A stretch of DNA of 64,000 nucleotides from Oscillospiraceae bacterium (lineage in GTDB: Bacteria; Bacillota; Clostridia; Oscillospirales; Acutalibacteraceae): the NCBI GenBank assembly GCA_015065925.1, contig SVPL01000004.1:18423-82422 (forward strand), written 5' to 3'. Position numbers and translations under genes: made by a program. The notes under the pieces were generated by a model. It had not been told where the DNA came from. It searched no databases and saw only the letters and a list, made by a program, of their open reading frames with translations. Positions within the stretch are counted from its first letter, which is position 1; each line of letters starts with the position of its first letter. Below are positions 1 through 9,585 of the stretch, piece after piece.

Positions 1-59
1 ATGTAATTGAACCCTATTCGGTAGTTGTTTATACCACTAAAAAGGTTCTTCAAAAATAG
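1..59 (+). CDS. 3' end of a gene cut by the window edge
   Basis: An open frame enters from the left and stops at the TAG at 57-59, giving a tail that ends PYSVVVYTTKKVLQK. Such a hydrophobic-strand ending is common at the C-terminus of GH13 enzymes such as pullulanases, which would suit the glycogen genes that follow, but this is only a guess. A terminator hairpin follows within 35 bases. Confidence 0.4.
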   Translation, partial: VIEPYSVVVYTTKKVLQK

Positions 60-92
60 AGTTTATAAAATAAGAAAATTTAGTTAAAAAAA

Positions 93-128
93 GGGAAGAA
101 GTGATAATTTTCGCTTCTTCCCTTTTTT
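93..128 (+). terminator. Intrinsic terminator of the repeated GGGAAGAAG family
   Basis: GGGAAGAAGTG at 93-103 pairs with the CTTCTTCCC arm at 114-122 and is followed by six T. It is continued by TTTAGATGTTAGAT, the same hairpin-plus-tail seen near 15.4, 17.1 and 59.4 kb. Bases 140-380 beyond it are AT-rich and I see no gene in them. Confidence 0.8.
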
Positions 129-383
129 AGATGTTAGATAAACCAATGAATTTGTGTCATTTAATCTATTTTATAATTTCAACGGTTATATATAATTATT
201 AAAAAACAAAAATATCGGCATAATATTCTTTGAAATGTGGGATATTAAATTAAAGATATAAATTCAAAAAAGAAGGCTTTTATTTTGTTGCTTTTTGTTA
301 AAAACACTACATTTTTGTAATAAATGCACAAAAATCAATATGCAAATATTTATATCTGCAATTTAAAATATACAAAATTCCCC

Positions 384-412
384 TTGCCAAGCAATGCAGA
401 TGGTGGTATAAT
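384..412 (+). promoter_or_regulatory. Promoter of the glgBCD operon
   Basis: TTGCCA (384-389), a 17-base spacer and TATAAT (407-412). The -10 box is preceded by TGG, making it an extended -10 (TGGTATAAT). It sits about 57 bases before the glgB start. Confidence 0.75.
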
Positions 413-468
413 AAATTAGTAATATTGTATCCATTGTTTGGCAGGAGCTTTTAAAAGGATGTTATTTT

Positions 469-2409
469 ATGCCAAATAATATTTTTCCTGTAAACAAAAA
501 TTGGGGTAACACAGTCATAGATAACGCCTATGAGTTTTTAGGCGGTCATCTGTGCGAAATAAACTCCCAAAAGGGTGTACTGTTCAGAGTTTGGGCTCCA
601 AATGCCAAGGCGGTATGGGTTGTTGGCGATTTTAACGGCTGGCAGACGGGCTTAAACAAAATGAAACAGGTCTTTGGCGGTATATGGGAGCTTTTTATTC
701 CTGATGTTAAGGAATATGAATCATATAAATTCGCTGTTTCTACGGCAGATGACAGAATGGTTTTGAAGTCTGACCCCTATGCCTTTCATACCGAAACCCC
801 ACCCGCTAATGCTTCCAAAATTTTTGGTATGGACGATTATATCTGGCGGGATGAAAATTGGCTTAAAAATCAGGAAAATAAAAATATTTACAACTCACCC
901 GTTAATATATATGAGGTGCATTTACCGTCTTGGCGAAAAAAGGAAAACGGCGCGCCTCTTACCTATACCGAGGCGGCAGAGGCTCTTGCCGATTATGTTA
1001 CCTATATGGGCTATACTCATATTGAGCTTATGCCCATAACCGAATACCCCTTTGACGGCTCCTGGGGATATCAGGTAACGGGGTATTTTGCTCCTACCTC
1101 CCGTTTTGGAACTCCAAAAGATTTTAAAAATTTTATTGATATTTTACATTCTCGCGGCATAGGTATTATTTTAGATTGGGTGCCTGCCCACCTTCCCAAG
1201 GATGAGTTTGGGCTTTATAATTTTGACGGCACCCACCTTTATGAATACTCCAACCCCTTAAAGGGTGAGCATAAGCAGTGGGGCACCGCCGTTTTTGACT
1301 ATGGCAGAGTAGAGGTCGCAAGCTTTTTAATTTCTTCAGCTTGTTTTTGGCTAAGGGAATATCATATAGACGGGCTTCGTGTGGACGCCGTAGCCTCAAT
1401 GCTTTATCTGGATTACGGGCGCGAGGCGGGGCAGTGGTGTCCCAATTCTAACGGAGGTAATGAGAATTTAGAAGCCGTTTGGTTTTTGTCCGAGCTTAGC
1501 AAAAGCGTTTTTAATATAAGCCCGTCAATAATGCTTATAGCCGAGGAGTCTACCGCTTGGCCTATGGTTACAAAGCCCACCTATGACGGGGGACTGGGGT
1601 TTAACTTCAAGTGGAATATGGGCTGGATGAACGATATGTTGAAATTTATGTCCATTGACCCCCTTGGCAGAAAATACAACCACAGCGCCATAACATTTTC
1701 ATTTTTCTATGCCTTTAGCGAGAATTTTATTCTACCACTCTCCCATGATGAGGTTGTTTACGGAAAATGCTCTATGATAGGCAAAATGTTTGGGGATTAT
1801 GAGTTAAAATTTGCTTCTCTCCGCACCTTTTATGCCTATATGATGGCACATCCGGGTAAAAAGCTTATATTTATGGGGCAGGAGTTTGCCCAGTTTAATG
1901 AATGGCGTTATTATGAACAGCTTGATTGGTTTTTGCTCCAATTTGAAGCCCATAAAAAAATGCAGGATTTTGTAAGGGCTCTTAATAAGTTTTATTTAAG
2001 TGAACCCGCCCTTTGGCAACAGGATTTCAGTTGGCAGGGCTTTAGCTGGATTTCTCACGACGATATAAATAACAGTATAATCGCATTCCGTAGGTTTGAT
2101 TTATCGGGCAATGAGATAATAGCGGTTTGCAATTTTGTGCCCGTGGAAAGAAAAAACTACAGAATAGGACTGCCCTTTTACGGCGAATATGAGCAGATTT
2201 TTTCCACCGACCATAAAGCTTTTGGCGGTAGCGGTGGTGGAATAACCAAAATTAAAAGCGAGTTAATACCAATGCATTCTCTTGATTTTTCGGCAGAATT
2301 TACGGTGCCTGCAATGTCCTTGCAGCATTACCGTTGCAGTAAAAAATTAAAGGTGCCAAATACCGCAACAAAGGTAAAAGCCTTAAAGCGGAGTCAGAAT
2401 AAAAAATAA
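469..2409 (+). CDS. glgB: 1,4-alpha-glucan (glycogen) branching enzyme
   Basis: Introduces alpha-1,6 branches into glycogen by cutting and transferring alpha-1,4 chains; cytoplasmic. The 646-residue product has the expected order: a CBM48-type N-terminal domain (about residues 30-115), the GH13 barrel and an all-beta C-terminus. The four GH13 regions are visible: [15 protein letters not shown] (nucleophile Asp306), LIAEES (acid/base Glu359) and LSHDEV (Asp427). The ATG at 469 is preceded by AAAAGGAT. It is the first gene of glgB-glgC-glgD, with glgC starting 19 bases after its stop. Confidence 0.95.
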   Translation: MPNNIFPVNKNWGNTVIDNAYEFLGGHLCEINSQKGVLFRVWAPNAKAVWVVGDFNGWQTGLNKMKQVFGGIWELFIPDVKEYESYKFAVSTADDRMVLKSDPYAFHTETPPANASKIFGMDDYIWRDENWLKNQENKNIYNSPVNIYEVHLPSWRKKENGAPLTYTEAAEALADYVTYMGYTHIELMPITEYPFDGSWGYQVTGYFAPTSRFGTPKDFKNFIDILHSRGIGIILDWVPAHLPKDEFGLYNFDGTHLYEYSNPLKGEHKQWGTAVFDYGRVEVASFLISSACFWLREYHIDGLRVDAVASMLYLDYGREAGQWCPNSNGGNENLEAVWFLSELSKSVFNISPSIMLIAEESTAWPMVTKPTYDGGLGFNFKWNMGWMNDMLKFMSIDPLGRKYNHSAITFSFFYAFSENFILPLSHDEVVYGKCSMIGKMFGDYELKFASLRTFYAYMMAHPGKKLIFMGQEFAQFNEWRYYEQLDWFLLQFEAHKKMQDFVRALNKFYLSEPALWQQDFSWQGFSWISHDDINNSIIAFRRFDLSGNEIIAVCNFVPVERKNYRIGLPFYGEYEQIFSTDHKAFGGSGGGITKIKSELIPMHSLDFSAEFTVPAMSLQHYRCSKKLKVPNTATKVKALKRSQNKK

Positions 2410-2428
2410 ACCATTAGGAGATGAGGTT

Positions 2429-3646
2429 TTGAAAAAAACAGAATGTGTTGCCATGCTATTGGCAGGCGGTCAGGGTAGCCGACTTGGGGTTCTTACCCAA
2501 AAGCAAGCAAAACCCGCAGTTCCCTACGGCGGAAAATACAGAATTATAGATTTTCCCCTTTCTAACTGCGTTAATTCGGGTATTGAAACGGTAGGTGTAC
2601 TCACCCAGTACCAACCCTTGGAGCTTAACGATTATATTGGCTCAGGTAAGCCTTGGGATTTGGACAGACTTAGTGGCGGTGTTCACATTTTGCCCCCTTA
2701 TCAGAAAATTGAGGGCGCCGATTGGTATAAGGGTACCGCAAATGCAATTTACCAAAACATCCCCTTTATTGAGCGATATAATCCTGAATATGTACTTATT
2801 TTATCGGGCGATCACATATATAAAATGGATTATGCCGAAATGCTAAAAAAACACAAGGAAACCAAAGCCGACTGCACCATAGCTGTTTTGGAGGTATCTT
2901 TAGAGGAGGCATCCCGTTTTGGTATTATGAATACCAATCCCGATGGCACCATCTATGAGTTTGAGGAAAAACCCGCAAATCCCAAAAGCAATCTTGCTTC
3001 TATGGGTATTTATATTTTCAATTGGAGGGTGCTTCGTGAATATCTTGAAAAGGACGAAGACGATCCTTCATCATCAAACGATTTTGGTAAAAATATAATT
3101 CCCGCAATGCTGGGTTCGGGTGAAAAGCTTGTTGCATACTCCTTCTCAGATTATTGGAAGGATGTTGGTACCATAGATTCCCTTTGGGAGGCTAATTTAG
3201 ACCTGCTTAATCCTAAGGTGGAGCTTGATTTGTCCGATCCTAACTGGCGAATTTATTCCCGTACACCCTCTGCGCCGCCTCAGTATATTGCTGATACCGC
3301 CGAGGTTCAAAACTCCCTTATTACAGAAGGCTGCACCGTTGCAGGCAAGGTGGATTTCTCCATTCTTTTTGATAATGTTACCGTTGAAGAGGGTGCCGAG
3401 GTGCGTGATTCCCTTATTATGCCCGGCGCGGTTATTAAAAGCGGAGCCTCTGTTCAGTATGCAATAATTGCCGAAAACGCAGTTATTGAAGGCGGGGCTA
3501 CGGTAGGCGAGCGTCCGGAGGATGTATCTGATTTAGGTAACTGGGGTATTGCCGTAGTGGGTGCCGACCTCACTATTGAAAAAGATGCCTTTGTTAGTGC
3601 TAAGGCAATGATTACCGAATCGGTAAAGGAGGGTGAAAAGGTATGA
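2429..3646 (+). CDS. glgC: Glucose-1-phosphate adenylyltransferase (ADP-glucose pyrophosphorylase), catalytic subunit
   Basis: Makes ADP-glucose from ATP and glucose-1-phosphate, the committed step of glycogen synthesis. The 405-residue protein has an N-terminal nucleotidyltransferase domain with the AGGQGSRL loop (residues 12-19), the conserved [10 protein letters not shown] catalytic segment, and a C-terminal left-handed beta-helix with hexapeptide repeats. It starts with TTG behind AGGAGATGAGG. Its last codons overlap the glgD start by four bases, so the two products are probably made in fixed ratio, as expected if GlgC and GlgD form the mixed enzyme known from Firmicutes. Confidence 0.95.
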   Translation: MKKTECVAMLLAGGQGSRLGVLTQKQAKPAVPYGGKYRIIDFPLSNCVNSGIETVGVLTQYQPLELNDYIGSGKPWDLDRLSGGVHILPPYQKIEGADWYKGTANAIYQNIPFIERYNPEYVLILSGDHIYKMDYAEMLKKHKETKADCTIAVLEVSLEEASRFGIMNTNPDGTIYEFEEKPANPKSNLASMGIYIFNWRVLREYLEKDEDDPSSSNDFGKNIIPAMLGSGEKLVAYSFSDYWKDVGTIDSLWEANLDLLNPKVELDLSDPNWRIYSRTPSAPPQYIADTAEVQNSLITEGCTVAGKVDFSILFDNVTVEEGAEVRDSLIMPGAVIKSGASVQYAIIAENAVIEGGATVGERPEDVSDLGNWGIAVVGADLTIEKDAFVSAKAMITESVKEGEKV

Positions 3647-4761
3647 AAAACAATAATGTAATGGGCGTGGTTTTCGCCAATGTTCACGACGAATTAATAC
3701 GCGAGCTTACCGAGGTTCGCTCTATGGCATCTGTTCCCTTTGGCGGCAGATACCGTATGATAGATTTCCCTCTTTCAAACCTTGTAAATGCAGGCGTCTC
3801 CAAGGTTGGAATTATACCTAAGTATAACTACCACTCCCTTATGGACCATCTTGGCTCGGGAAAGCCTTGGGACCTTGACCGCAAAAGCGGTGGACTTTCC
3901 ATTCTTCCCCCATATCTCACCTCTGATGTAAATATGGATGCAGGTCATATAGATTCGCTTAACACAGTTATGAGTTATCTTAGAGGAAGCAAGGAAAAAT
4001 ACATTGTTCTTTGTGACGCAGATGTGGTTGGAAATATAGATATTTCTAAAATGTTTGCCTACCATATGGAAACCGATGCCGATATTACAATAGGCTATAA
4101 AAACGGTCCCCTTCCCAAAAGCAAAAACGATATTATGTCCTTTGAAATGGATAAAAACGGCAGGGTTGTAAAAATTCGTATACCCGAAAATTATGGTGTT
4201 ACCTGTAATTTCAGTCTGGATGTTGTTATTATGGAGCGCACCCTTCTTATGGATTTGGTTAAAACCGCTAGGGAAGAAAATATGAGCCGTCGTTGGCGTG
4301 ATGTTATCTCGGCAAAGATTGACCAGCTTAAAATCTTCGGCTATGCCGTTAAGGAATTTGCTTGGGTTATTGATGGCACCGAATCCTATGCCAATGCAAA
4401 CTTTGCCCTGCTTAATCCAAAGGTTCGCGCCGAGCTTTTTACCAATGAACGCCCCATTTACACCAAAAACCGTGATGATGTTCCCACCCGTTACGGACTT
4501 AATTCCAAGGTTTCCAATTCCCTCATTGCCGATGGCTGTGTAATAGAGGGTGAGGTTACAAACTGTATTATATTCCGCGGTGTGCATATTGAGGAGGGTG
4601 CAACCCTTTCCAACTGCATTATTATGCAGGATTCTATTGTTCGCCGCGCCGCCGATTTAAAATTTGTTATTACCGATAAAAACACCGAAATTACTGAAGG
4701 CAGAGCTCTTTGTGGAGCGCCGACGCACTATATGTCAATTCGCAAATCCGCTAAAGTTTAG
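3643..4761 (+). CDS. glgD: GlgD, non-catalytic partner of ADP-glucose pyrophosphorylase
   Basis: A 372-residue GlgC paralogue. It keeps the fold and the substrate-side segments ([25 protein letters not shown]), but the N-terminal glycine-rich ATP loop of GlgC is missing: the protein begins [20 protein letters not shown]. In Firmicutes, GlgD is known to have little activity alone and to modulate GlgC in a heteromer. It overlaps glgC by four bases and closes the operon before a 486-base repeat-filled gap. Confidence 0.92.
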   Translation: MKNNNVMGVVFANVHDELIRELTEVRSMASVPFGGRYRMIDFPLSNLVNAGVSKVGIIPKYNYHSLMDHLGSGKPWDLDRKSGGLSILPPYLTSDVNMDAGHIDSLNTVMSYLRGSKEKYIVLCDADVVGNIDISKMFAYHMETDADITIGYKNGPLPKSKNDIMSFEMDKNGRVVKIRIPENYGVTCNFSLDVVIMERTLLMDLVKTAREENMSRRWRDVISAKIDQLKIFGYAVKEFAWVIDGTESYANANFALLNPKVRAELFTNERPIYTKNRDDVPTRYGLNSKVSNSLIADGCVIEGEVTNCIIFRGVHIEEGATLSNCIIMQDSIVRRAADLKFVITDKNTEITEGRALCGAPTHYMSIRKSAKV

Positions 4762-4766
4762 GCTTT

Positions 4767-5160
4767 AGTTAAATTCTCCACAGCACTTCCTTGGGGCTCG
4801 GGCGGTGCAAATAGCACAGCCACTCGCCCCAAAAAAGCACTGTGAAAAATTTTCCTTAAAGCCTTGCGAGGTTAATTTCTCCACAGCCCTTCCTTGAGCC
4901 TCGGGCAGTGCCGCAAATTGAAAATTGAAAAAAAGGAAATTGAAAATTAATTGAAACGCGTGGCGTTTCATCCATGCACGCGAATGTATAAACCCATAAA
5001 TCGGGCGATTAATAATCCCGCGGGCGTGGTTTGTGGCATCCAATAAATTGGGATTTATTGCACAAATCGGCGAATTGCACCGTAGGGAACGACCTATGTG
5101 TCGTTCCGTATAATTACCACATTTTTTCTTGAAAGGCGTTTCGCGTTTCAAATTTCAATT
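4767..5160. repeat. Intergenic mosaic of dispersed repeats between glgD and glgA
   Basis: This gap carries no credible gene. It holds two direct copies of a roughly 45-base unit (CTCCACAGC, CTTCCTTG, CTCGGGC) at 4774-4815 and 4879-4915; a hairpin TGAAACGC-GTG-GCGTTTCA at 4952-4970; and at 5043-5127 a stretch of about 85 bases whose reverse complement recurs at 59592-59678. A weak minus-strand open frame across it is made of these repeats and has no coding character. Confidence 0.75.
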
Positions 5161-5247
5161 TATCGGTTAAAAAACAATTCTTCATTCAACATTCTGAATT
5201 TTACATTTAAATCATCCAGCATTTATAACGAAAGGAATTAAACATTA

Positions 5248-6663
5248 ATGAAAGTATTATTTGCCGCAAGTGAAGCGTATCCCTTTGCTATGTCGGGCGG
5301 TTTAGCCGATGTAGCGGGTGCCCTTCCGAAGGCGCTTAGAAATCGCTTTGTAGGTTGTCGTGTTGTTCTGCCTCTGTACGGCACCATAAGTGAAGAAATG
5401 CGCAGTAAAATGAAATTTATAACTCACATTACCGTACCTGTTGCCTGGCGCAGACAGTATTGTGGCGTTTTTGAAGCCCATATAAACGGCGTTATTTATT
5501 ATCTTTTGGATAATCAGTATTACTTCAAGCGCGATACCCTCTACGGTCATTATGATGATGCCGAAAGATTTGCCTTTTTCTCCCGTGCCGTTTTGGAAAT
5601 TCTTCCCCATATTGATTTTATACCCGATGTTATTCATTGCAACGATTGGCAAACCGCAATGATTCCCGTTTATAAGGATAGATATTATCACGATGGTATT
5701 TACCAAAACATTAAAACCGTTTTCACCATTCATAACATTCAGTATCAGGGTAAATATGGCTATGAGCTTATGAAGGATGTCTTAGGTCTTGGTGATGAGT
5801 CTGCCCATATTGTAGAGTACGAGGACTGTGTAAACCTTATGAAGGGCGGTATTGAGTGCGCCGACCGAGTAACCACCGTTAGCCGTACCTATGCCGAAGA
5901 AATTTTAACACCTTGGTTTTCTCACGGGCTGGATGAGATTTTAAAAATAAGGCAGTTTAAGTTAAGCGGAATTGTAAACGGTATTGATACAGATGTTTAT
6001 AATCCCGAAACCGATCCCCTTATTTATAAAGCCTTTTCTATGAATGATATTTCGGGCAAGGCTGTTAATAAAGCCGAGCTTCAAAAGGAAATGGGATTGC
6101 CTGAAAGAGCTGATGTTCCTGTAATAGGTATTGTAAGCCGACTTGTAGGTCATAAGGGCTTTGACCTTGTAAAGGCTGTTTTTGAGGATATGCTGAAGGC
6201 AGATGTTCAGTTTGCAATACTCGGCTCGGGAGAATGGGAGTTTGAAACATTTTTCTATGATATGAAGGAAAAATATCCCGATAAGGTAGGTCTTAGACTT
6301 GGCTTTGTGCCTCAGCTTGCCCACCGAATTTATGCGGGTGCCGATATATTCCTGATGCCCTCTAAAAGTGAGCCCTGCGGACTTGCCCAAATGGTGGCGC
6401 TCCGTTACGGCACAATTCCTATTGTTCGTGAAACGGGCGGTCTTAAGGACACCATTCAGGATAGCGGTGACGGTGAGGGTAACGGATTTACCTTTGCTAC
6501 CTACAACGCCCACGATATGCTAGAGGCTGTTTGGCGCGCCCTTGCAGGTTACTCGGACGCCGAGGGCTGGAAAACCCTATGCCTTCGCGCTATGAACTGC
6601 GACAACAGTTGGAAACGCTCGGCAGGGGAGTACCTTAAAATTTATAAAGAGCTTATGGCATAA
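5248..6663 (+). CDS. glgA: Glycogen synthase (GT5), ADP-glucose dependent
   Basis: Extends alpha-1,4-glucan chains from ADP-glucose. The 471-residue protein has two Rossmann-like domains of the GT-B fold. The N-terminal ADP-glucose loop reads MSGGLADVAGALP, so the Lys of the textbook KTGGL motif is replaced by Met, a variant position I believe is not rare in clostridial enzymes. The C-terminal sugar-nucleotide motif SKSEPCGLAQMVALRYG is intact. The start at 5248 follows GAAAGGAAT. It lies 486 bases from glgD, so co-transcription with glgBCD depends on reading through the repeats. Confidence 0.93.
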   Translation: MKVLFAASEAYPFAMSGGLADVAGALPKALRNRFVGCRVVLPLYGTISEEMRSKMKFITHITVPVAWRRQYCGVFEAHINGVIYYLLDNQYYFKRDTLYGHYDDAERFAFFSRAVLEILPHIDFIPDVIHCNDWQTAMIPVYKDRYYHDGIYQNIKTVFTIHNIQYQGKYGYELMKDVLGLGDESAHIVEYEDCVNLMKGGIECADRVTTVSRTYAEEILTPWFSHGLDEILKIRQFKLSGIVNGIDTDVYNPETDPLIYKAFSMNDISGKAVNKAELQKEMGLPERADVPVIGIVSRLVGHKGFDLVKAVFEDMLKADVQFAILGSGEWEFETFFYDMKEKYPDKVGLRLGFVPQLAHRIYAGADIFLMPSKSEPCGLAQMVALRYGTIPIVRETGGLKDTIQDSGDGEGNGFTFATYNAHDMLEAVWRALAGYSDAEGWKTLCLRAMNCDNSWKRSAGEYLKIYKELMA

Positions 6664-6690
6664 AACAGATGTTATAAATGGATTATAATT

Positions 6691-6730
6691 CAGCCCCATA
6701 GTCACTTATGCGACTATGGGGCTGAAAATT
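6691..6730 (+). terminator. Terminator after glgA
   Basis: CAGCCCCATAGTC (6691-6703) pairs perfectly with GACTATGGGGCTG (6712-6724), followed by AAAATTTTAA. It is symmetrical, with only a weak T tract. Confidence 0.75.
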
Positions 6731-6761
6731 TTAATTTGAATTATTTATTTACAATTTATAC

Positions 6762-6790
6762 TTTATTTTTTGTATGATTTTTGGTATAAT
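6762..6790 (+). promoter_or_regulatory. Promoter of secA
   Basis: An extended -10 box TGGTATAAT (TATAAT at 6785-6790), with a poor -35 (TTTATT, 6762-6767) 17 bases upstream. It lies just before the first possible ATG at 6796, which argues that translation starts at the later ATG at 6835. Confidence 0.55.
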
Positions 6791-6834
6791 GTATTATGTA
6801 TTATTTTATTCATTTATCGAAAGGATTTTTATAT

Positions 6835-9570
6835 ATGGGTTTATTGGAAAAACTGTTTGGTAATTACAGTAAAAAAGAGATTAAAAGAATTACCCCTTTG
6901 CAGGAAAAGGTGCTTTCCTTAGAGGAAGAATACAAAAAGCTTACCGATGCTGAGCTAAAGGCAAAAACCGCAGAATTTAAAGAGCGACTTTCTGCTATGG
7001 AAACCTTGGATGATATTCTCCCCGAGGCTTTTGCTACCTGCCGTGAGGCTAGTGCCCGTGTACTTGGTATGCGTCATTTCCCCGTTCAGATTTTGGGCGG
7101 TATTGTGCTTCATCAGGGCAGAATAAGCGAAATGAAAACGGGTGAAGGTAAAACTCTTGTTGCAACCCTTCCTGCCTATCTTAATGCCCTTTCGGGCAAG
7201 GGGGTTCACATTGTTACCGTAAACGACTACCTTGCAAAGCGTGACTCGGAGTGGATGGGCAAGCTTTACGGATTTTTAGGTCTTACGGTTGGTCTTATTA
7301 TTCACGGTATGAATCACGACGAGAAAAAAGCCGCTTATGATGCCGATATTACCTATTGCACCAATAATGAGCTTGGTTTTGATTATCTTCGCGATAATAT
7401 GGCAATCTATAGTGAGCATCGCGTTCAGCGTGAGCATAATTTTGCCATAGTGGATGAGGTTGACTCCATTTTAATTGATGAGGCAAGAACCCCTCTTATT
7501 ATTTCGGGCAAGGGCGAGGAGTCTACCAGCCTTTACACCGCCGCAAATCGCTTTGCTAAAGGTCTTAAAATGGTTAAGGTTACCGAAACCGACGACAAAA
7601 AAAGCGATGAGGATACTAAATATGACGGCGACTATGTTGTAGACGAAAAGGCAAAAACCGCAACTCTTACTCCACAGGGTGTTAAAAAAGCCGAGGCAGA
7701 ATTTAAACTTGATAATCTTACCGATGCCGAAAATATGACCATTGCCCACCACATTAATCAGGCAATAAAGGCTCACGGCATTATGAAGCGTGATGTTGAC
7801 TATGTTGTAAAAGACGGCGAGATTATTATTGTTGACGAGTTTACAGGCCGTTTGATGTTTGGCAGACGCTATAATGAGGGACTTCATCAAGCCATTGAGG
7901 CTAAAGAGGGGGTTAAGGTGGCAAGCGAGTCCAAAACTCTTGCAACCATTACCTTCCAAAACTTTTTCCGCCTTTACTCCAAGCTTTCGGGTATGACGGG
8001 TACTGCCCTTACCGAGGAAGCCGAGTTTAGAAAAATCTATAATTTGGATGTTGTGGAAATTCCTACAAATAAGCCTGTTATCCGTGAGGATAATGACGAT
8101 ATCGTTTATAAAACCGAGCTTGCAAAATTCACTGCGGTTATTAATCAAATAAAGGAATGTTATGCCAAAGGTCAGCCCGTTTTGGTTGGCACCGTTACAA
8201 TTGAAAAATCTGAAATTTTAAGCGCTATGCTTAAAAAGGAGAATATTCCTCATAATGTTCTCAATGCAAAGCACCACGAAAAAGAGGCTGAAATTGTTGC
8301 TCAGGCAGGTAAGCTCGGCGCCGTTACCATTGCTACAAATATGGCGGGACGCGGTACCGATATTATGCTTGGCGGTAATGCTGAATTTTTGGCAAGAAAA
8401 GAGCTTAAAGCCGAAGGCTATAGTGACGAAATCATTGCCGAAGCCACAGGCTATGCCGATACAGATGACACCGACATTTTAACCGCCAGAGAAAAATTTG
8501 CTGATTATATGGCAAAATTCAAGGCTCAGATTGCTCCCGAAGCCGAAAAGGTAAAGCAGGCAGGCGGTCTTTTCATCATAGGCACAGAGCGTCACGAATC
8601 CCGCCGAATAGATAATCAGCTTCGCGGTCGTGCAGGTCGTCAGGGTGACCCCGGTAACACAAGATTTTATGTTTCCTTTGAAGATGATTTAATGCGTCTT
8701 TTTGCGGGTGATAAGCTAAGTCACTTTCTGACGGTTTTCAAGGTGGATGAAAATATGCCTTTCCAAACGGGTGTACTTTCAAGCACCATCGAAAGCGCTC
8801 AGGGCAGAGTAGAGGCTAGAAATTTTGGCATCCGTGAAAGAGTTTTGGAATACGATGATGTTATGAACCAACAGCGCGCCCTTATCTATAAACAGCGTAA
8901 TCAGGTGTTGGACGGTGAGGACATTAAGCAAAAAATCCGTGGTATGGTTGCTAAAACCTTAACCGAAGAAATTGAAAAGCACATTGACGCTAGCGCAACT
9001 CCCGATGAGTGGAATTTCGCCTTTTTAAGGGAGAATTTTGCGTGGCTTTTAAAACAAGGCGATTTAGAATATACTGTTGATGACCTTAATAATCTTGAAT
9101 ATGAAGATATTGAAAAGCTCTTTACCACCCGTGCCGAAGAATTTTTAGACGCTAAGGAAGAAAGATACGGCGAAGAAAAAATGCGCGAAATTGAAAGAAC
9201 CGTGCTTTTAAGAACGGTTGACGAGCATTGGATGGTGCATATTGACGCTATGGATGAGCTGCGTCAGGGTGTGGGACTCCGTAGCTACGGTCAGCATAAT
9301 CCCGTTATTGAATACCGTAATGACGGTACAGATATGTTCAATGAAATGATTGAGTCTATTCGTCGAGAAACGGCTATAAAAATACTTGTTAATGAGTATA
9401 AAACTGCCGAGGAAATCAAGCGTGAAAAGGTAGCTGAAGAAACAGGCTCCTCTGATGACGGCAGTGTTAATCGCACCGTCCGCGGTAAAGGTGTTGTAAG
9501 CAAAAATGCCCTTTGCCCTTGCGGAAGCGGTAAAAAATATAAGCGTTGCTGTGGTAAGGATATAGATTAG
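6835..9570 (+). CDS. secA: SecA, preprotein translocase ATPase
   Basis: Drives export of unfolded proteins through SecYEG by ATP hydrolysis at the inner face of the membrane. The start at 6835 gives [15 protein letters not shown], the normal SecA N-terminus, with GAAAGGA upstream; the longer frame from 6796 would begin inside the promoter. The 911 residues include Walker A KTGEGKT (101-107), the DEAD-like [17 protein letters not shown], helicase motifs such as [13 protein letters not shown], and the C-terminal zinc motif [14 protein letters not shown]. No second SecA or accessory Sec gene is nearby. Confidence 0.96.
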   Translation: MGLLEKLFGNYSKKEIKRITPLQEKVLSLEEEYKKLTDAELKAKTAEFKERLSAMETLDDILPEAFATCREASARVLGMRHFPVQILGGIVLHQGRISEMKTGEGKTLVATLPAYLNALSGKGVHIVTVNDYLAKRDSEWMGKLYGFLGLTVGLIIHGMNHDEKKAAYDADITYCTNNELGFDYLRDNMAIYSEHRVQREHNFAIVDEVDSILIDEARTPLIISGKGEESTSLYTAANRFAKGLKMVKVTETDDKKSDEDTKYDGDYVVDEKAKTATLTPQGVKKAEAEFKLDNLTDAENMTIAHHINQAIKAHGIMKRDVDYVVKDGEIIIVDEFTGRLMFGRRYNEGLHQAIEAKEGVKVASESKTLATITFQNFFRLYSKLSGMTGTALTEEAEFRKIYNLDVVEIPTNKPVIREDNDDIVYKTELAKFTAVINQIKECYAKGQPVLVGTVTIEKSEILSAMLKKENIPHNVLNAKHHEKEAEIVAQAGKLGAVTIATNMAGRGTDIMLGGNAEFLARKELKAEGYSDEIIAEATGYADTDDTDILTAREKFADYMAKFKAQIAPEAEKVKQAGGLFIIGTERHESRRIDNQLRGRAGRQGDPGNTRFYVSFEDDLMRLFAGDKLSHFLTVFKVDENMPFQTGVLSSTIESAQGRVEARNFGIRERVLEYDDVMNQQRALIYKQRNQVLDGEDIKQKIRGMVAKTLTEEIEKHIDASATPDEWNFAFLRENFAWLLKQGDLEYTVDDLNNLEYEDIEKLFTTRAEEFLDAKEERYGEEKMREIERTVLLRTVDEHWMVHIDAMDELRQGVGLRSYGQHNPVIEYRNDGTDMFNEMIESIRRETAIKILVNEYKTAEEIKREKVAEETGSSDDGSVNRTVRGKGVVSKNALCPCGSGKKYKRCCGKDID

Positions 9571-9585
9571 GTTGGTGTTTTTAAA

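Noticed and set aside
3775..4587. 270-residue frame antisense to glgD
   Set aside because: A long shadow caused by codon bias of glgD; no start signal and no recognisable motif.
4765..5151. 128-residue minus-strand open frame after glgD
   Set aside because: It consists of dispersed repeats, has no ribosome site and no protein-like composition.
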